Shown: positions 44,932-52,863 of the stretch, piece by piece
Layout of the letters: every line of letters starts with the position of its first letter
How positions within the stretch are numbered: position 1 is the first letter of the stretch
Origin: Brevundimonas fontaquae
GTDB taxonomy: Bacteria; Pseudomonadota; Alphaproteobacteria; Caulobacterales; Caulobacteraceae
DNA: 64,000 bases
Assembly: GCF_017086445.1 (NCBI RefSeq)
Contig: NZ_CP070968.1
Span: 2,914,001-2,978,000 of the forward strand
Reading direction: 5' to 3'
Position numbers and translations under genes: made by a program
Notes under the pieces: generated by a model
Databases searched by the model: none
Seen by the model: the letters and a program-made list of their open reading frames with translations, nothing else
Told to the model about the DNA's origin: nothing

Positions 44932-45015
44932 GCAGGTCGTGTTGCAGTGCAGCACTCCGCGTCGTCCCCAGCCCTCGGGACGACATCCGGTTCACTCGGG
45001 GGCGTCCAGAGCGGC

Positions 45016-46980
45016 ATGAACAAGCTGGCGATCCGGCCTGTCGAACAGGCTGAAATCGAGACGACGATCCACGGCGCGCAAACGCCTAGCTGGTCGTGGC
45101 TGCCCGACGAGGCGCCGCTGGCCATGCCGGTCCAGTCCCTGTCCGCGCCCGACGCCGTCGCCGACGTGACGCCTGCGACCTCGCCGCGCACGGTCGCGAC
45201 GCGCCGCCTTGCCCTGCTGGCCGGCACCCTCGTCCTCACCTGCCTGTCGGCCATCACCCCCTTCTACCTCTATGCCCGCAAGGGTTGGGACGGCACCGAG
45301 ATCCTGGCCTTCGGCCTGTTCATGGTCCTGATCACCGCCATCTCCTGCTGGTTCGTCAGCGGCCTGATGGGCCTGTTCGTCATGCTGCGCGGCAAGGATC
45401 AGGCGGACCTCGCCTTCTCGCCGCATCCGCCGATGCCGCGCACCCGCACCGCTCTGCTGATGCCGCTGTACAACGAGGACGCCCGTTCGTCCTTCGCGCG
45501 CCTGTCCCAGATCGATTCCTGCCTGGCGCGTCTGGGCGCCTCGTCGGCCTTCGACATCTTCGTGCTGAGCGACTCGACCAAGGAATACGCCGCCGCCGCC
45601 GAGCGTTCGGTGTTCCAGTCGTTCCGCATGGCCGCCAACTCCAAGGCCTTCTATCGCCGCCGCACCGACAATGCCGAGCGCAAGGCCGGCAACCTCGCCG
45701 AATGGGTCCGTCGTTTCGGCGGCGCATATGAGAACATGATCGTCCTGGACGCCGACAGCACCATGGCCGGCGAGACCCTGCTGCGCATGGTCGACGCCAT
45801 GGAGCGCAATCCAGGCGTCGGCCTGATCCAGACCGCTCCGGTCATCATCAAGGCCCGCACCATCTTCGCGCGCGTGTCCCAGTATTCGGTGCGCCTGTAC
45901 GGCCGCGTCGCCGCTGCCGGTCTGGCCTACTGGACCGGTTCGGAATCCAGCTACTGGGGCCACAACGCCATCATCCGCACGCGCGCCTTCGCCGCCTGCT
46001 GCGGCCTGCCGCACCTGAAGGGCAGGAAGCCCTTCGGCGGTCACATCATGAGCCATGACGTCGTCGAGGCCGCCCTGATGCGCCGCGCTGGCTGGGCCGT
46101 CCACGTCACCGCCTCGCTGGACGGATCGTGGGAAGAGACCCCGCCGTCGATCACCGACTTCATCCGCCGCGACCACCGCTGGTTCCAGGGCAACCTGCAG
46201 CACCTGGGCCTGATCACGGCCAAGGGCCTGTCGCCGATGAGCCGCCTGCAGCTGCTGATGGGCTGCATGGCCTATCTGTCGTCGCCCCTGTGGCTGGCGT
46301 CGCTGATGGTCGGCCTGTTCATCCAGATGTTCTATCCGGTCGACTGGACCAGCTTCTTCTACATCCTGAACCCCCAGTTCACACCCTTCATGCTGGCCTC
46401 CTTCCTGTCCGGCGTGCTGCTGATCGGGCCCAAGTTCATGGGCGCCGCCCTGGTCCTCAGCCGTCCCGCCGAGCTGCGCGCCTTCGGCGGTCGCCGCGCC
46501 ATCGCCAAGGGCATGGCGGCCGAGATCGCCCTGTCGGCCATCCTGGCCCCCATCCTGATGGTCGCCAACACCAAGGCCTTCATCCAGATCGTCTCGGGCC
46601 ACGACACCGGCTGGTCGACCCAGCAGCGCGAGGCCGACGGCCTGGCCTGGTCCGACGCCTTGCGCGCCATGCGCTGGCAGATGATCGCCGGCGTCGGCTT
46701 CCTGGTCCCGCTGGCGGTTCGTCCCGACCTGGCCACCTGGTTCGCCCCGATCGTCCTGCCGCTGCTGCTGGCCGCCCCGATCACCGTCTGGACCTCGCGC
46801 GTCCGTTCGGGCGACAAGCTGGCCGCCAAGGGCTATCTGGTCACCCCGGTTCAGGACGGCGTCAGCGTTTCGCCGGCCGTCCTGCACACGCCGCGCTCGC
46901 CGCTGCGTGCGGTCGCCGGCGGCGTCCTGGCCCCCGTCGCCGCCCCGGCGATGGTCCCGGCCCGCGCGCCGGAACTCTGA
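45016..46980 (+). CDS. opgH: Glucans biosynthesis glucosyltransferase H
   Basis: A 654-residue GT2 membrane enzyme that makes the linear beta-glucan backbone of osmoregulated periplasmic glucans. Two N-terminal transmembrane helices (about 65-130) precede the GT2 domain: LLMPLYNEDARSSFARL, DIFVLSDSTKEY, VLDADSTMAGE, and the acceptor/TED-like MSHDVVEAALMRRAGW with RRDHRWFQGNLQH. Five or so further helices form the C-terminal pore. E. coli MdoH is longer at both ends. The ATG at 45016 is supported by the promoter position. No opgG partner is visible. Confidence 0.92.
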   Translation: MNKLAIRPVEQAEIETTIHGAQTPSWSWLPDEAPLAMPVQSLSAPDAVADVTPATSPRTVATRRLALLAGTLVLTCLSAITPFYLYARKGWDGTEILAFGLFMVLITAISCWFVSGLMGLFVMLRGKDQADLAFSPHPPMPRTRTALLMPLYNEDARSSFARLSQIDSCLARLGASSAFDIFVLSDSTKEYAAAAERSVFQSFRMAANSKAFYRRRTDNAERKAGNLAEWVRRFGGAYENMIVLDADSTMAGETLLRMVDAMERNPGVGLIQTAPVIIKARTIFARVSQYSVRLYGRVAAAGLAYWTGSESSYWGHNAIIRTRAFAACCGLPHLKGRKPFGGHIMSHDVVEAALMRRAGWAVHVTASLDGSWEETPPSITDFIRRDHRWFQGNLQHLGLITAKGLSPMSRLQLLMGCMAYLSSPLWLASLMVGLFIQMFYPVDWTSFFYILNPQFTPFMLASFLSGVLLIGPKFMGAALVLSRPAELRAFGGRRAIAKGMAAEIALSAILAPILMVANTKAFIQIVSGHDTGWSTQQREADGLAWSDALRAMRWQMIAGVGFLVPLAVRPDLATWFAPIVLPLLLAAPITVWTSRVRSGDKLAAKGYLVTPVQDGVSVSPAVLHTPRSPLRAVAGGVLAPVAAPAMVPARAPEL

Positions 46981-47098
46981 TCGATCCAAAACCGATGCGT
47001 GGCGGCCACAGCGCCGCCACAACCGTTACGGTCAAGCTCGACGGCTGAAGGGTTCGCGTTCACTCTTGGATTTCAGCCACCTGCTGCGGACTGATTCC

Positions 47099-47416
47099 AT
47101 GACCAAGAAGACCAGCGCCGACACCAAGCCCGACCTGCGGATCGTCGAATCCGAGTCCGCCGTCTATGACCTGATGCGCGCGCCCGAAACCACGGCCGAC
47201 CGCGTCAAACGCCTCCAGCTCGAAGCCCACGCCCTGGCGCTGGAAGAGATCGAGGCGCTGGAACGGCTCCTGCTCGAAGCCGCCGCCAAGGCCAAGGCCA
47301 TCGCGGACGGCGGCGACGCCTATCCGGTCGGCGCGCGCGAAATCGCCTCGCGCCTCGCCGCCGATCTGCCGACCAAGGCCGAGACCATCAAGACCATCGT
47401 CCACCGCGTCGGCTGA
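47099..47416 (+). CDS. Small hypothetical helical protein
   Basis: A 105-residue soluble, charged, mostly helical protein. A basic/acidic N-terminus precedes a long helix (TADRVKRLQLEAHALALEEI, EALERLLLEAAAKAKAI) and a second region GAREIASRLAADLPTKAETI. No family recognised. The length and codon use look genuine, and similar orphan proteins are common in Caulobacterales. The ATG at 47099 follows opgH by 118 nt. Confidence 0.65.
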   Translation: MTKKTSADTKPDLRIVESESAVYDLMRAPETTADRVKRLQLEAHALALEEIEALERLLLEAAAKAKAIADGGDAYPVGAREIASRLAADLPTKAETIKTIVHRVG

Positions 47417-47436
47417 AAAACCGAAGCTGGGCTGTC

Positions 47437-47463
47437 GGAACGACCCGCCTGCCCGTCCGCTTT
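47437..47463 (+). promoter_or_regulatory. EcfG-like general-stress promoter candidate
   Basis: GGAAC at 47437-47441, then 16 nt, then CGCTTT at 47458-47463, close to the alphaproteobacterial general-stress consensus GGAAC-N16/17-CGTT. It lies 33 nt before the start of a stress-type SDR gene. Confidence 0.4.
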
Positions 47464-47495
47464 CCTGAAGACCCCATCTTCAGGAGACGACATTC

Positions 47496-48482
47496 ATGGA
47501 CGACCGGACCCACGCGCGCGCCGAAGATATCGCCGATCAGGAACGCGCCATCCAGCGCGACATCGACGCCAAGGACAAGGCGTCCGGCGATGACAAGCCT
47601 TCCGGCGCGATGCAGGCCGGCGCCCGCCCCTACCCCGAACCGCCCTTCCCCAAACAACATCAGACCAAGCCGGGCGACGAGGCCGCGCTGGATCCCGCGC
47701 CCCTCTATGATGCGCCCTTCTGGAAGGGGTCGGGCAAGCTGGACGGGTTCGCCGCCCTGATCACCGGCGCCGATTCCGGCATCGGCCGTTCGGTCGCCGT
47801 CCTGTTCGCACGTGAGGGCTGCGATGTCGTCATCTGCCATCTGGACGAGGCCGCCGACGCCGAAACCACCAAGGCCGCCGTCGAGGCCGAAGGTCGCCGC
47901 GCCGTGGTTTTGACGGGCGATGTCTCCGATCCCGCCTTCGCCGAGATGGCGGTCAAGGCCACGCTCGACGCCTTCGGCCGCCTGGATGTCCTGGTCCCGA
48001 ACGCCGCCTTCCAGGAACACGTCCCCGCCTTCGAGGACCTGACCTACGAGCATTTCGACCGCACGCTGAAAACCAACCTCTACGGCTATTTCAACATGAC
48101 CAAGGCGGCGGTCCCGCACATGAAGGCCGGCGGCGCCATCGTCATGACCGGCTCGGTCACGGGTCTGATGGGCAATAAGGATCTGCTGGACTATTCCCTG
48201 ACCAAGGGCGGCATCCACGCCTATGCCCGTTCGCTGGGCACGCATCTGGCTCCGCGCGGCATCCGCGTGAACGTCGTCGCGCCCGGCCCGGTCTGGACCC
48301 CGTTGAACCCCGCCGACAAGGACGCCGAGGCGACCTCAAAGTTCGGCGCCGACACTGTGATGAAACGTCCGGCCCAGCCCGAGGAGATCGCGCCCGCCTA
48401 CGTCTTCCTGGCCTCGCCCCAGATGTCCAGCTTCATCACCGGCGAGATTCTGCCGATCATCGGCGGCTACGCCGGCGGCTGA
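47496..48482 (+). CDS. SDR-family oxidoreductase (stress-associated, YghA-like)
   Basis: A 328-residue short-chain dehydrogenase with an N-terminal extension of about 80 residues (Pro-rich PYPEPPFPKQHQTKPG) seen in YghA and general-stress SDRs. The NAD(P) motif is TGADSGIG (90-97). VLVPNAAFQ, the catalytic Ser in TGSV, the YSLTKGG Tyr/Lys pair and VNVVAPGPVWTPL follow. Ribosome site AGGAG at 47482-47486. The substrate is unknown; an upstream EcfG-like motif fits general stress control. The gene ends at a strong hairpin. Confidence 0.9.
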   Translation: MDDRTHARAEDIADQERAIQRDIDAKDKASGDDKPSGAMQAGARPYPEPPFPKQHQTKPGDEAALDPAPLYDAPFWKGSGKLDGFAALITGADSGIGRSVAVLFAREGCDVVICHLDEAADAETTKAAVEAEGRRAVVLTGDVSDPAFAEMAVKATLDAFGRLDVLVPNAAFQEHVPAFEDLTYEHFDRTLKTNLYGYFNMTKAAVPHMKAGGAIVMTGSVTGLMGNKDLLDYSLTKGGIHAYARSLGTHLAPRGIRVNVVAPGPVWTPLNPADKDAEATSKFGADTVMKRPAQPEEIAPAYVFLASPQMSSFITGEILPIIGGYAGG

Positions 48483-48489
48483 ACCGAAA

Positions 48490-48517
48490 CCGCCGCCCTC
48501 CGATCGCAGGGCGGCGG
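48490..48517. terminator. Bidirectional terminator hairpin
   Basis: CCGCCGCCCT (48490-48499) and AGGGCGGCGG (48508-48517) form a perfect 10-bp GC stem with an 8-nt loop, exactly between the convergent SDR and GNAT stop codons. No T-run. Confidence 0.65.
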
Positions 48518-48523
48518 CATCGC

Positions 48524-48808
48524 CTAGGCTAGCACGTCGTCGTAGTCTGGATGCCGCTTGTGCCAGGCGACGGCGTAGCTGCAGCGCGGAAACAGCTTCA
48601 GCCCCGTCTGGCGCGCATGGTCGGCCAGCGACTGCATGAACCGCCCCGCCGCGCCCGATCCACGCAGCGATGGCTCGGCCTCGACATGCAGGATGATCCG
48701 CGCATCGCCCTTTACGGCATAGTCGGCCCAGACCAGGCCCGCGCCCTTGTCGTCGTCGAACGCCTGTTCGAACCGGTTGTCGCCTTCGACGTCCTTGAAC
48801 TGTCCCAT
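48524..48808 (-). CDS. Small GNAT-like N-acetyltransferase (YidJ/Gcn5-related)
   Basis: A 94-residue minimal acetyltransferase-fold protein. It has a central strand (ARIILHVEAEPSLRGSGAAGRF) with the pyrophosphate-binding RGSGAAG loop, and a late CSYAVAWHKRHPDY typical of the short GNAT group COG2388. The ATG at 48808 has AAGGAGA upstream. Acetyl-CoA binding is likely; the acceptor is unknown. Confidence 0.85.
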   Translation of the reverse strand: MGQFKDVEGDNRFEQAFDDDKGAGLVWADYAVKGDARIILHVEAEPSLRGSGAAGRFMQSLADHARQTGLKLFPRCSYAVAWHKRHPDYDDVLA

Positions 48809-48874
48809 CGGATTCTCCTTTGACGGATCAACCGCCAAGGCCGCCGGGACGTTCCGTCACGTTCAAATCGGCCC

Positions 48875-49258
48875 TTAGATCGGCTTGTCGTTCAGCAGAT
48901 TCAGCAGGCCGATCACGCTCTTGACCGTGAACCAGACGCTCAGCAGGAACCAGACCAGCAGGAACAGCAGCAGGAACGGAATGCCGATCAACACCACCGA
49001 CGCCAGGGCGCTGACGAAGATCCCGACCCAGGCCGCGATGGTCCACCAGAAGACCGACCAGAACAGCCGGATCTGCGCCTCGATATGCTGGCGCGCCACG
49101 CCCGTCGCCGTCCCGCGCGTGACATAGGACACCACCAGCCCGATCAGAACCAGCACATTGGCGCTGGGGATCGACAGGATGAACAGGGCCCAAGCGATCA
49201 GCGCCCCGACCTTGCCCTCGGACGGCTGCCCGGCGATGAAATTGGGTTCGTTCGTCAT
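48875..49258 (-). CDS. DUF4870-like membrane protein
   Basis: A 127-residue protein with three to four hydrophobic helices (ALIAWALFILSI, VLVLIGLVVSYV, FWWTIAAWVGIFV, FLLLFLLVWFLLSVWF) and the conserved HIEAQIRLFW segment between helices, typical of the DUF4870/Tic20-like group. The ribosome site GAAGGA is clear. It is 10 nt downstream of a second protein with the same topology, so they are likely co-transcribed. Function unknown. Confidence 0.8.
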   Translation of the reverse strand: MTNEPNFIAGQPSEGKVGALIAWALFILSIPSANVLVLIGLVVSYVTRGTATGVARQHIEAQIRLFWSVFWWTIAAWVGIFVSALASVVLIGIPFLLLFLLVWFLLSVWFTVKSVIGLLNLLNDKPI

Positions 49259-49268
49259 CGTCGGTCCT

Positions 49269-49940
49269 TCAGAACAACAGGCTGCGGGGGTGGGGAACGG
49301 CCTGTCCGCTCTTCAGTTTCAGCACCCCGAACGCGCCGCGCGCCAGGACCCAGATCGCCAGGGCGAACAGCACCAGCACGCCGATGTTGACCACGATCAG
49401 AAGGGCCCCGACCACCGCCGCCCCGACCGCGCCCAAGATGGTGCGCTGCTGATAGACCGCATGGCTGTGCTCCAGCGGATCTGTCGCCCCGTCGCGCCGC
49501 ATGACCGCCAACAGAGCCACCAGGCAAGACACGCCCAGGGTCGGCACCGCCAGCAGGATCAGCACGTAGACGGCATACAGCCGCATCGGCACGATCGGCC
49601 CCTCACGGCCTGAATTCTGAAGTTTGGGCGCAGCCTCGGCCGTCAGACGCTCGCGCACCGCGCGCACGGCCGGCGCCGGTTCGGCCTCGACAGGCGTCGG
49701 CTCGGACCGGGGCGGGAACGGCGCCGTCGGCCGGGTCGTCGGGCCAGACCGGTCGAAAGGCCCCGGCTCTGGCGGGTCGAACAGGTCTGGTTCGCGCTCG
49801 TCTGTGGGAAACGGCTCCGGCTGGCGCTCACGCGCACGGCCCGCCAGCGACGCGGGCGAGACGAAGCCGACCTCGGCGTCATGATCGTGGTCGTGATCGC
49901 GGGGCGCTGCTGGGTCTTTCGGATCGCCGGGTTCGGCCAT
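49269..49940 (-). CDS. Membrane protein with acidic/His and proline-rich N-terminus
   Basis: 223 residues. The first about 120 are soluble, low-complexity and Pro/Glu/Asp-rich, beginning with a DHDHDHD run that could bind metal. The C-terminal about 105 residues carry three hydrophobic helices, with HSHAVYQQRTILGAVG between them, paralleling the adjacent DUF4870-like gene. The ATG at 49940 is the first after a plausible gap; the longer frame upstream is a shadow of neighbouring sequence. Function unknown. Confidence 0.7.
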   Translation of the reverse strand: MAEPGDPKDPAAPRDHDHDHDAEVGFVSPASLAGRARERQPEPFPTDEREPDLFDPPEPGPFDRSGPTTRPTAPFPPRSEPTPVEAEPAPAVRAVRERLTAEAAPKLQNSGREGPIVPMRLYAVYVLILLAVPTLGVSCLVALLAVMRRDGATDPLEHSHAVYQQRTILGAVGAAVVGALLIVVNIGVLVLFALAIWVLARGAFGVLKLKSGQAVPHPRSLLF

Positions 49941-50022
49941 GAACAACGCTTCTGTCACGCCGGACGCCCGGCTGGAATCTGCCGACGACAATGGCGGTCG
50001 GCGCGGCGCGAAGCAACCGCCC

Positions 50023-50421
50023 TTACCGCCCCAGCACGATCTCGCAGCCCGGCGCCGCCACCGCCGCCAGGGCGCCCGGCTTTTCGATCCGCACCGTGGC
50101 CCGCTGCACCCGGCCGTCCTCCAGGCACGCCCGCGCCAGTCGTTCGGCGAACGTCTCCACCAGCCCCACATGCCCCTCGGCGGCGATGGCGCGCGCGGCG
50201 TCCGCCACAGTCTCATAGTTGATGGTGTCGCCCAGCCGCTCGATGGGGCCTGGCTCCAACTCCAGCGTCACATCGATCACCAGCCGCTGCAGCCGCCCCT
50301 GCTCGTGGTCATAGACCCCGATCCCGGCCTCGACCTCCAGCCCGCGCACGAACACGCTCAGCCGCTCGAAACGCAGCGGATCGTCCGCCGGAACCGGCGT
50401 CGCCAGAGGAGAGGAAACCAC
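50023..50421 (-). CDS. folB: Dihydroneopterin aldolase
   Basis: A 132-residue FolB that cleaves 7,8-dihydroneopterin in folate synthesis. Family landmarks are GLEVEAGIGVYDHEQ, VIDVTLELE, INYETVADAA, LVETFAERLA and TVRIEKPGAL. The GTG start at 50421 has AGGAG inside the end of the upstream reductase gene (its TAG stop is part of that site), so the two are coupled. Confidence 0.92.
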   Translation of the reverse strand: MVSSPLATPVPADDPLRFERLSVFVRGLEVEAGIGVYDHEQGRLQRLVIDVTLELEPGPIERLGDTINYETVADAARAIAAEGHVGLVETFAERLARACLEDGRVQRATVRIEKPGALAAVAAPGCEIVLGR

Positions 50422-50424
50422 GCG

Positions 50425-51186
50425 CTACTCCTGGATGTCGGGGGTGCGCCAGGCCAGGTGCTGGCCCCCATCGACGGCGATCATCTGGCCCGTGACCATC
50501 CGGGCGTCAATCAGCCACAGCACCGCCTCGGCCACCGCCTCGGGGCTGCCGGGCGTTTCCAGCAGGGTGGCGCGCGCCTCGGCGGCGAACTCTTCGGGCG
50601 TCTGGTGGATGGACGGCAGGGTCGGCCCCGGCCCCACCCCGTTGACCCGGATGCCGGGCGCCAGCGCCTGGGCCAGGGTCTGGGTCGCCCACCACAGGCC
50701 GTTCCGCGACAGGCTGTAGGAGAAGAAGCGCGGATCCGGCTTCAGCACCTTCTGGTCCAGCAGGTTGACGATGGCGCCCTCGACCGCCTGGGCCGCGAAC
50801 GCCTCGGCCAGAACGATCGGCGCCCTCAGATTGGTGTCGAGATGCAGGTCCCAGCTGTCGCGCGTCAGCTCGCCGATCCGGTCGTCCTCGAACACCGAGG
50901 CGTTGTTGACCAGCACGCTGACCGGCCCCAGCGCCTCGACCGCCGCGGGGATCAGCGCCCGCACCTTGGCCTCGTCCGTCAGGTCCGCCTGCAACAGGCA
51001 CGCGCGCCGTCCCAGGCCCGCGATCTCGTCGGCCAGGGTCCGGGCGTCGTCGCCCGACGCATGATGATGGATCGCCACGTCGAACCCGGCCTGAGCCAGC
51101 TTCAGACAGATGGCCCGCCCGATCCGCCGCGCCCCGCCCGTGACCAGGGCGACGCCCCGCTCAGAGCGAGCAGTCGCCTCAGTCAA
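50425..51186 (-). CDS. Pteridine-reductase-like SDR (FolM/PTR1 type)
   Basis: A 253-residue SDR. The nucleotide motif is TGGARRIG, with Arg in the TGxxxRxG form that marks PTR1/FolM pterin reductases rather than the usual TGxxxGxG. LVNNASVFEDD, YSLSRNGLWW with the active Tyr (the Lys position appears as Arg in this stretch) and GVGPGPTLP follow. It sits 3 nt before folB, so a dihydropterin or dihydrofolate substrate is likely. The start is a TTG at 51186; no ATG or GTG occurs before the first strand. That TTG overlaps the stop of a 26-codon ORF. Confidence 0.85.
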   Translation of the reverse strand: MTEATARSERGVALVTGGARRIGRAICLKLAQAGFDVAIHHHASGDDARTLADEIAGLGRRACLLQADLTDEAKVRALIPAAVEALGPVSVLVNNASVFEDDRIGELTRDSWDLHLDTNLRAPIVLAEAFAAQAVEGAIVNLLDQKVLKPDPRFFSYSLSRNGLWWATQTLAQALAPGIRVNGVGPGPTLPSIHQTPEEFAAEARATLLETPGSPEAVAEAVLWLIDARMVTGQMIAVDGGQHLAWRTPDIQE

Positions 51187-51259
51187 CCCGACCGAACTCG
51201 AACACGTTGAACGCCGCCAGAACGGCGATGAAGCCGAAGATGATGCCGAGAGCCAGCAT
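51179..51259 (-). CDS. 26-residue hydrophobic peptide coupled to the pterin reductase gene
   Basis: ATG at 51259 with an excellent AGGAG site six bases upstream. It encodes a 26-residue peptide, one hydrophobic helix (MLALGIIFGFIAVLAAF) and a charged end (FEFGRVD). Its stop at 51179-51181 overlaps the first codons of the reductase gene, which has a poor TTG start and no clear ribosome site of its own. It may be a small membrane protein, a translational-coupling leader, or both. No family recognised. Confidence 0.55.
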   Translation of the reverse strand: MLALGIIFGFIAVLAAFNVFEFGRVD

Positions 51260-51376
51260 GGAATGCTCCTGTTGTCGGTCTTGGCTTAGAGCGGGACGGG
51301 GCGGGGTTCAAGCGGGGATGGTTCACTTGCCTGAAGCGCGCTTAACGCTAAGGTCCGACCCTCAGGGGAGTTTGAA

Positions 51377-52111
51377 ATGTCGCGCATACTGCTAGCCATC
51401 ATGATGGCCGCGCCTTTGTCGGGGTGCCTGACGACCCTGTATTTGTCGGACCGTCCCAGTCCAGCCATGCTTTCCGAGATGAAACGACGATGTGAGCAGG
51501 ATGCAGCCTTACGCTGGTTTGGCGAGCGCCCTTATGGGATCGACGTTTGGATGCCGGGCAATCTTTCCCGCGACCCGGCGGATGATCCCGGCTTCCAGAC
51601 AGCGTCGCAATTTATTGGAATAGGCAGCGGGGAAGATTTGTGGCTGCGCAGCGGGGTCGCCCGCGCGTTGTTTATAAACATGGGGCCGGGGGACGGCTAC
51701 TATTTCGGTCCCACACGGGGCGAACCGTCTGGCGTCTACAAGTTCGAACTGGCGCCTGACGGCGATCCGCGTTGCGAAGCGGAAACAGCATGGTTCGCAC
51801 GACTAGCGTCGCGCGGAATATCTAAGCCCGCCAGCTATGTTGGTCATTGTCTTACCTACAGTTACGTTGGCAAAGCGCCAGCTGATGCCGCAGTGTTCGT
51901 GCGTTTCGATGATGATCCTGAAAAAGGACGCGGACTATATCGCTCCGGAGAGAGACTATTCGTAGATGGCCAGCTCAGGGCATCGATCACCGACTACTGG
52001 GCAATTAATCCATCCAGCGCAGCCGAACGAAGAGGCCAATGGGGGATAAGGGCCTGTCGACATGAGCCACAACAGGGATTGCTGAGGTTATTCCCAGACA
52101 AATCGGCTTGA
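51377..52111 (+). CDS. Hypothetical lipoprotein, less GC-rich
   Basis: A 244-residue protein. The signal ends in lipobox LSGC (Cys17), then a periplasmic domain with MKRRCEQDAALRWFGERP and several aromatic blocks (GPGDGYYFGP, GVYKFELAP). Codon use is clearly less GC-biased than that of the neighbours (TTTATAAAC, AATTTATTGGA), suggesting a recent or poorly conserved gene. The start follows GGGGAG by about 7 nt. No family recognised. Confidence 0.65.
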   Translation: MSRILLAIMMAAPLSGCLTTLYLSDRPSPAMLSEMKRRCEQDAALRWFGERPYGIDVWMPGNLSRDPADDPGFQTASQFIGIGSGEDLWLRSGVARALFINMGPGDGYYFGPTRGEPSGVYKFELAPDGDPRCEAETAWFARLASRGISKPASYVGHCLTYSYVGKAPADAAVFVRFDDDPEKGRGLYRSGERLFVDGQLRASITDYWAINPSSAAERRGQWGIRACRHEPQQGLLRLFPDKSA

Positions 52112-52193
52112 GGAAGACAGGATCGATTTAAGATTAGCTCCCTCAGCTACAGGCAAGAGTCTTTCCCATCGCTGTGATGAAAGCGAGCTCACA

Positions 52194-52664
52194 ATGACCT
52201 GGCGCATCCACGTCGAACCCTTCACCCGCCCCCTCTTCTTCGCCTGGTCGCGGCTGACGCGGGGCAAGACATTGGGCGTGCGGGCGGTGGTGGTGGATGC
52301 GCAGGGGCGGGTGCTGATGGTGCGGCACACCTATCTCAAGGGCTGGTGGTTGCCGGGCGGCGGGGTGGATCGGGGCGAGACGACGCAACGTGCCGTGGTG
52401 CGCGAACTGCGTGAGGAGGCCGGTCTGGTCGCGCGCGGGGCGCCGCGCCTGATCTCGATCCATTCCAACGAGCGCTTCTTTCCCGGCGATCACGTCGCCG
52501 TCTTCCGCATCGACGCCTTCGATGTGGGCGAGCGCGCCAGCCACGGCGAGATCGCCGAGATCGGCTGGTTCTCGCCGTCCGCCCTGCCGGACGACGTGAA
52601 CCGGGGCTGTCGCGCGCGTCTGGCCGAAATCTTCGACGGCGCCCCGGTCGATCCCGCCTGGTGA
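52194..52664 (+). CDS. NUDIX hydrolase
   Basis: A 156-residue NUDIX fold. The box reads GGGVDRGETTQRAVVREL then REEAGL, with all the metal-binding Glu positions in place. The preceding strand LGVRAVVVDAQGRVLMVRH and the later EIAEIGWFSPSALP are typical. It hydrolyses a nucleoside diphosphate linked to an unknown moiety. It starts 82 nt after the low-GC lipoprotein gene. Confidence 0.9.
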   Translation: MTWRIHVEPFTRPLFFAWSRLTRGKTLGVRAVVVDAQGRVLMVRHTYLKGWWLPGGGVDRGETTQRAVVRELREEAGLVARGAPRLISIHSNERFFPGDHVAVFRIDAFDVGERASHGEIAEIGWFSPSALPDDVNRGCRARLAEIFDGAPVDPAW

Positions 52665-52673
52665 GGCCCATCT

Positions 52674-52822
52674 GCCGTCACCTCCCTGCGCAGCGGGGAG
52701 GTGACGCGGCGCTCTTGCGCCGTGACGGAGGGGCTCTTTACCGCACCACAAGCTCCCGTGGGACTTCAAGATCCCCTCCACCGCTTCGCGGTCCCCCTCC
52801 CCACGGGTGGGGAGGAGACATT
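52674..52822. repeat. Intergenic palindromic repeat block
   Basis: CGTCACCTCCC and GGGAGGTGACG form an inverted pair near 52677-52705. Farther right are ATCCCCTCCACCGCTTCGCGGT and CTCCCCACGGGTGGGGAG. Both units look like the short dispersed palindromes found between genes in this group of bacteria. No coding capacity. Confidence 0.55.
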
Positions 52823-52863
52823 GTGCGTCCGCATCTGACGCAGGCGCGTGGCAGCGTCCGTCC

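Noticed and set aside
42934-44955. Long minus-strand frame of 673 codons
   Set aside because: It is antisense to the acyltransferase gene, rich in Gln/Asp/His/Arg with no domain, and arises from the GC codon-position bias.
44899-45015. Upstream GTG start for opgH giving 39 more residues
   Set aside because: A promoter-like element at 44903-44931 lies within this stretch and the extra residues have no family counterpart.
44992-47022. Long minus-strand frame of 676 codons
   Set aside because: Antisense shadow of opgH with the same Gly/Gln/Asp/His-rich composition and no recognisable domain or ribosome site.
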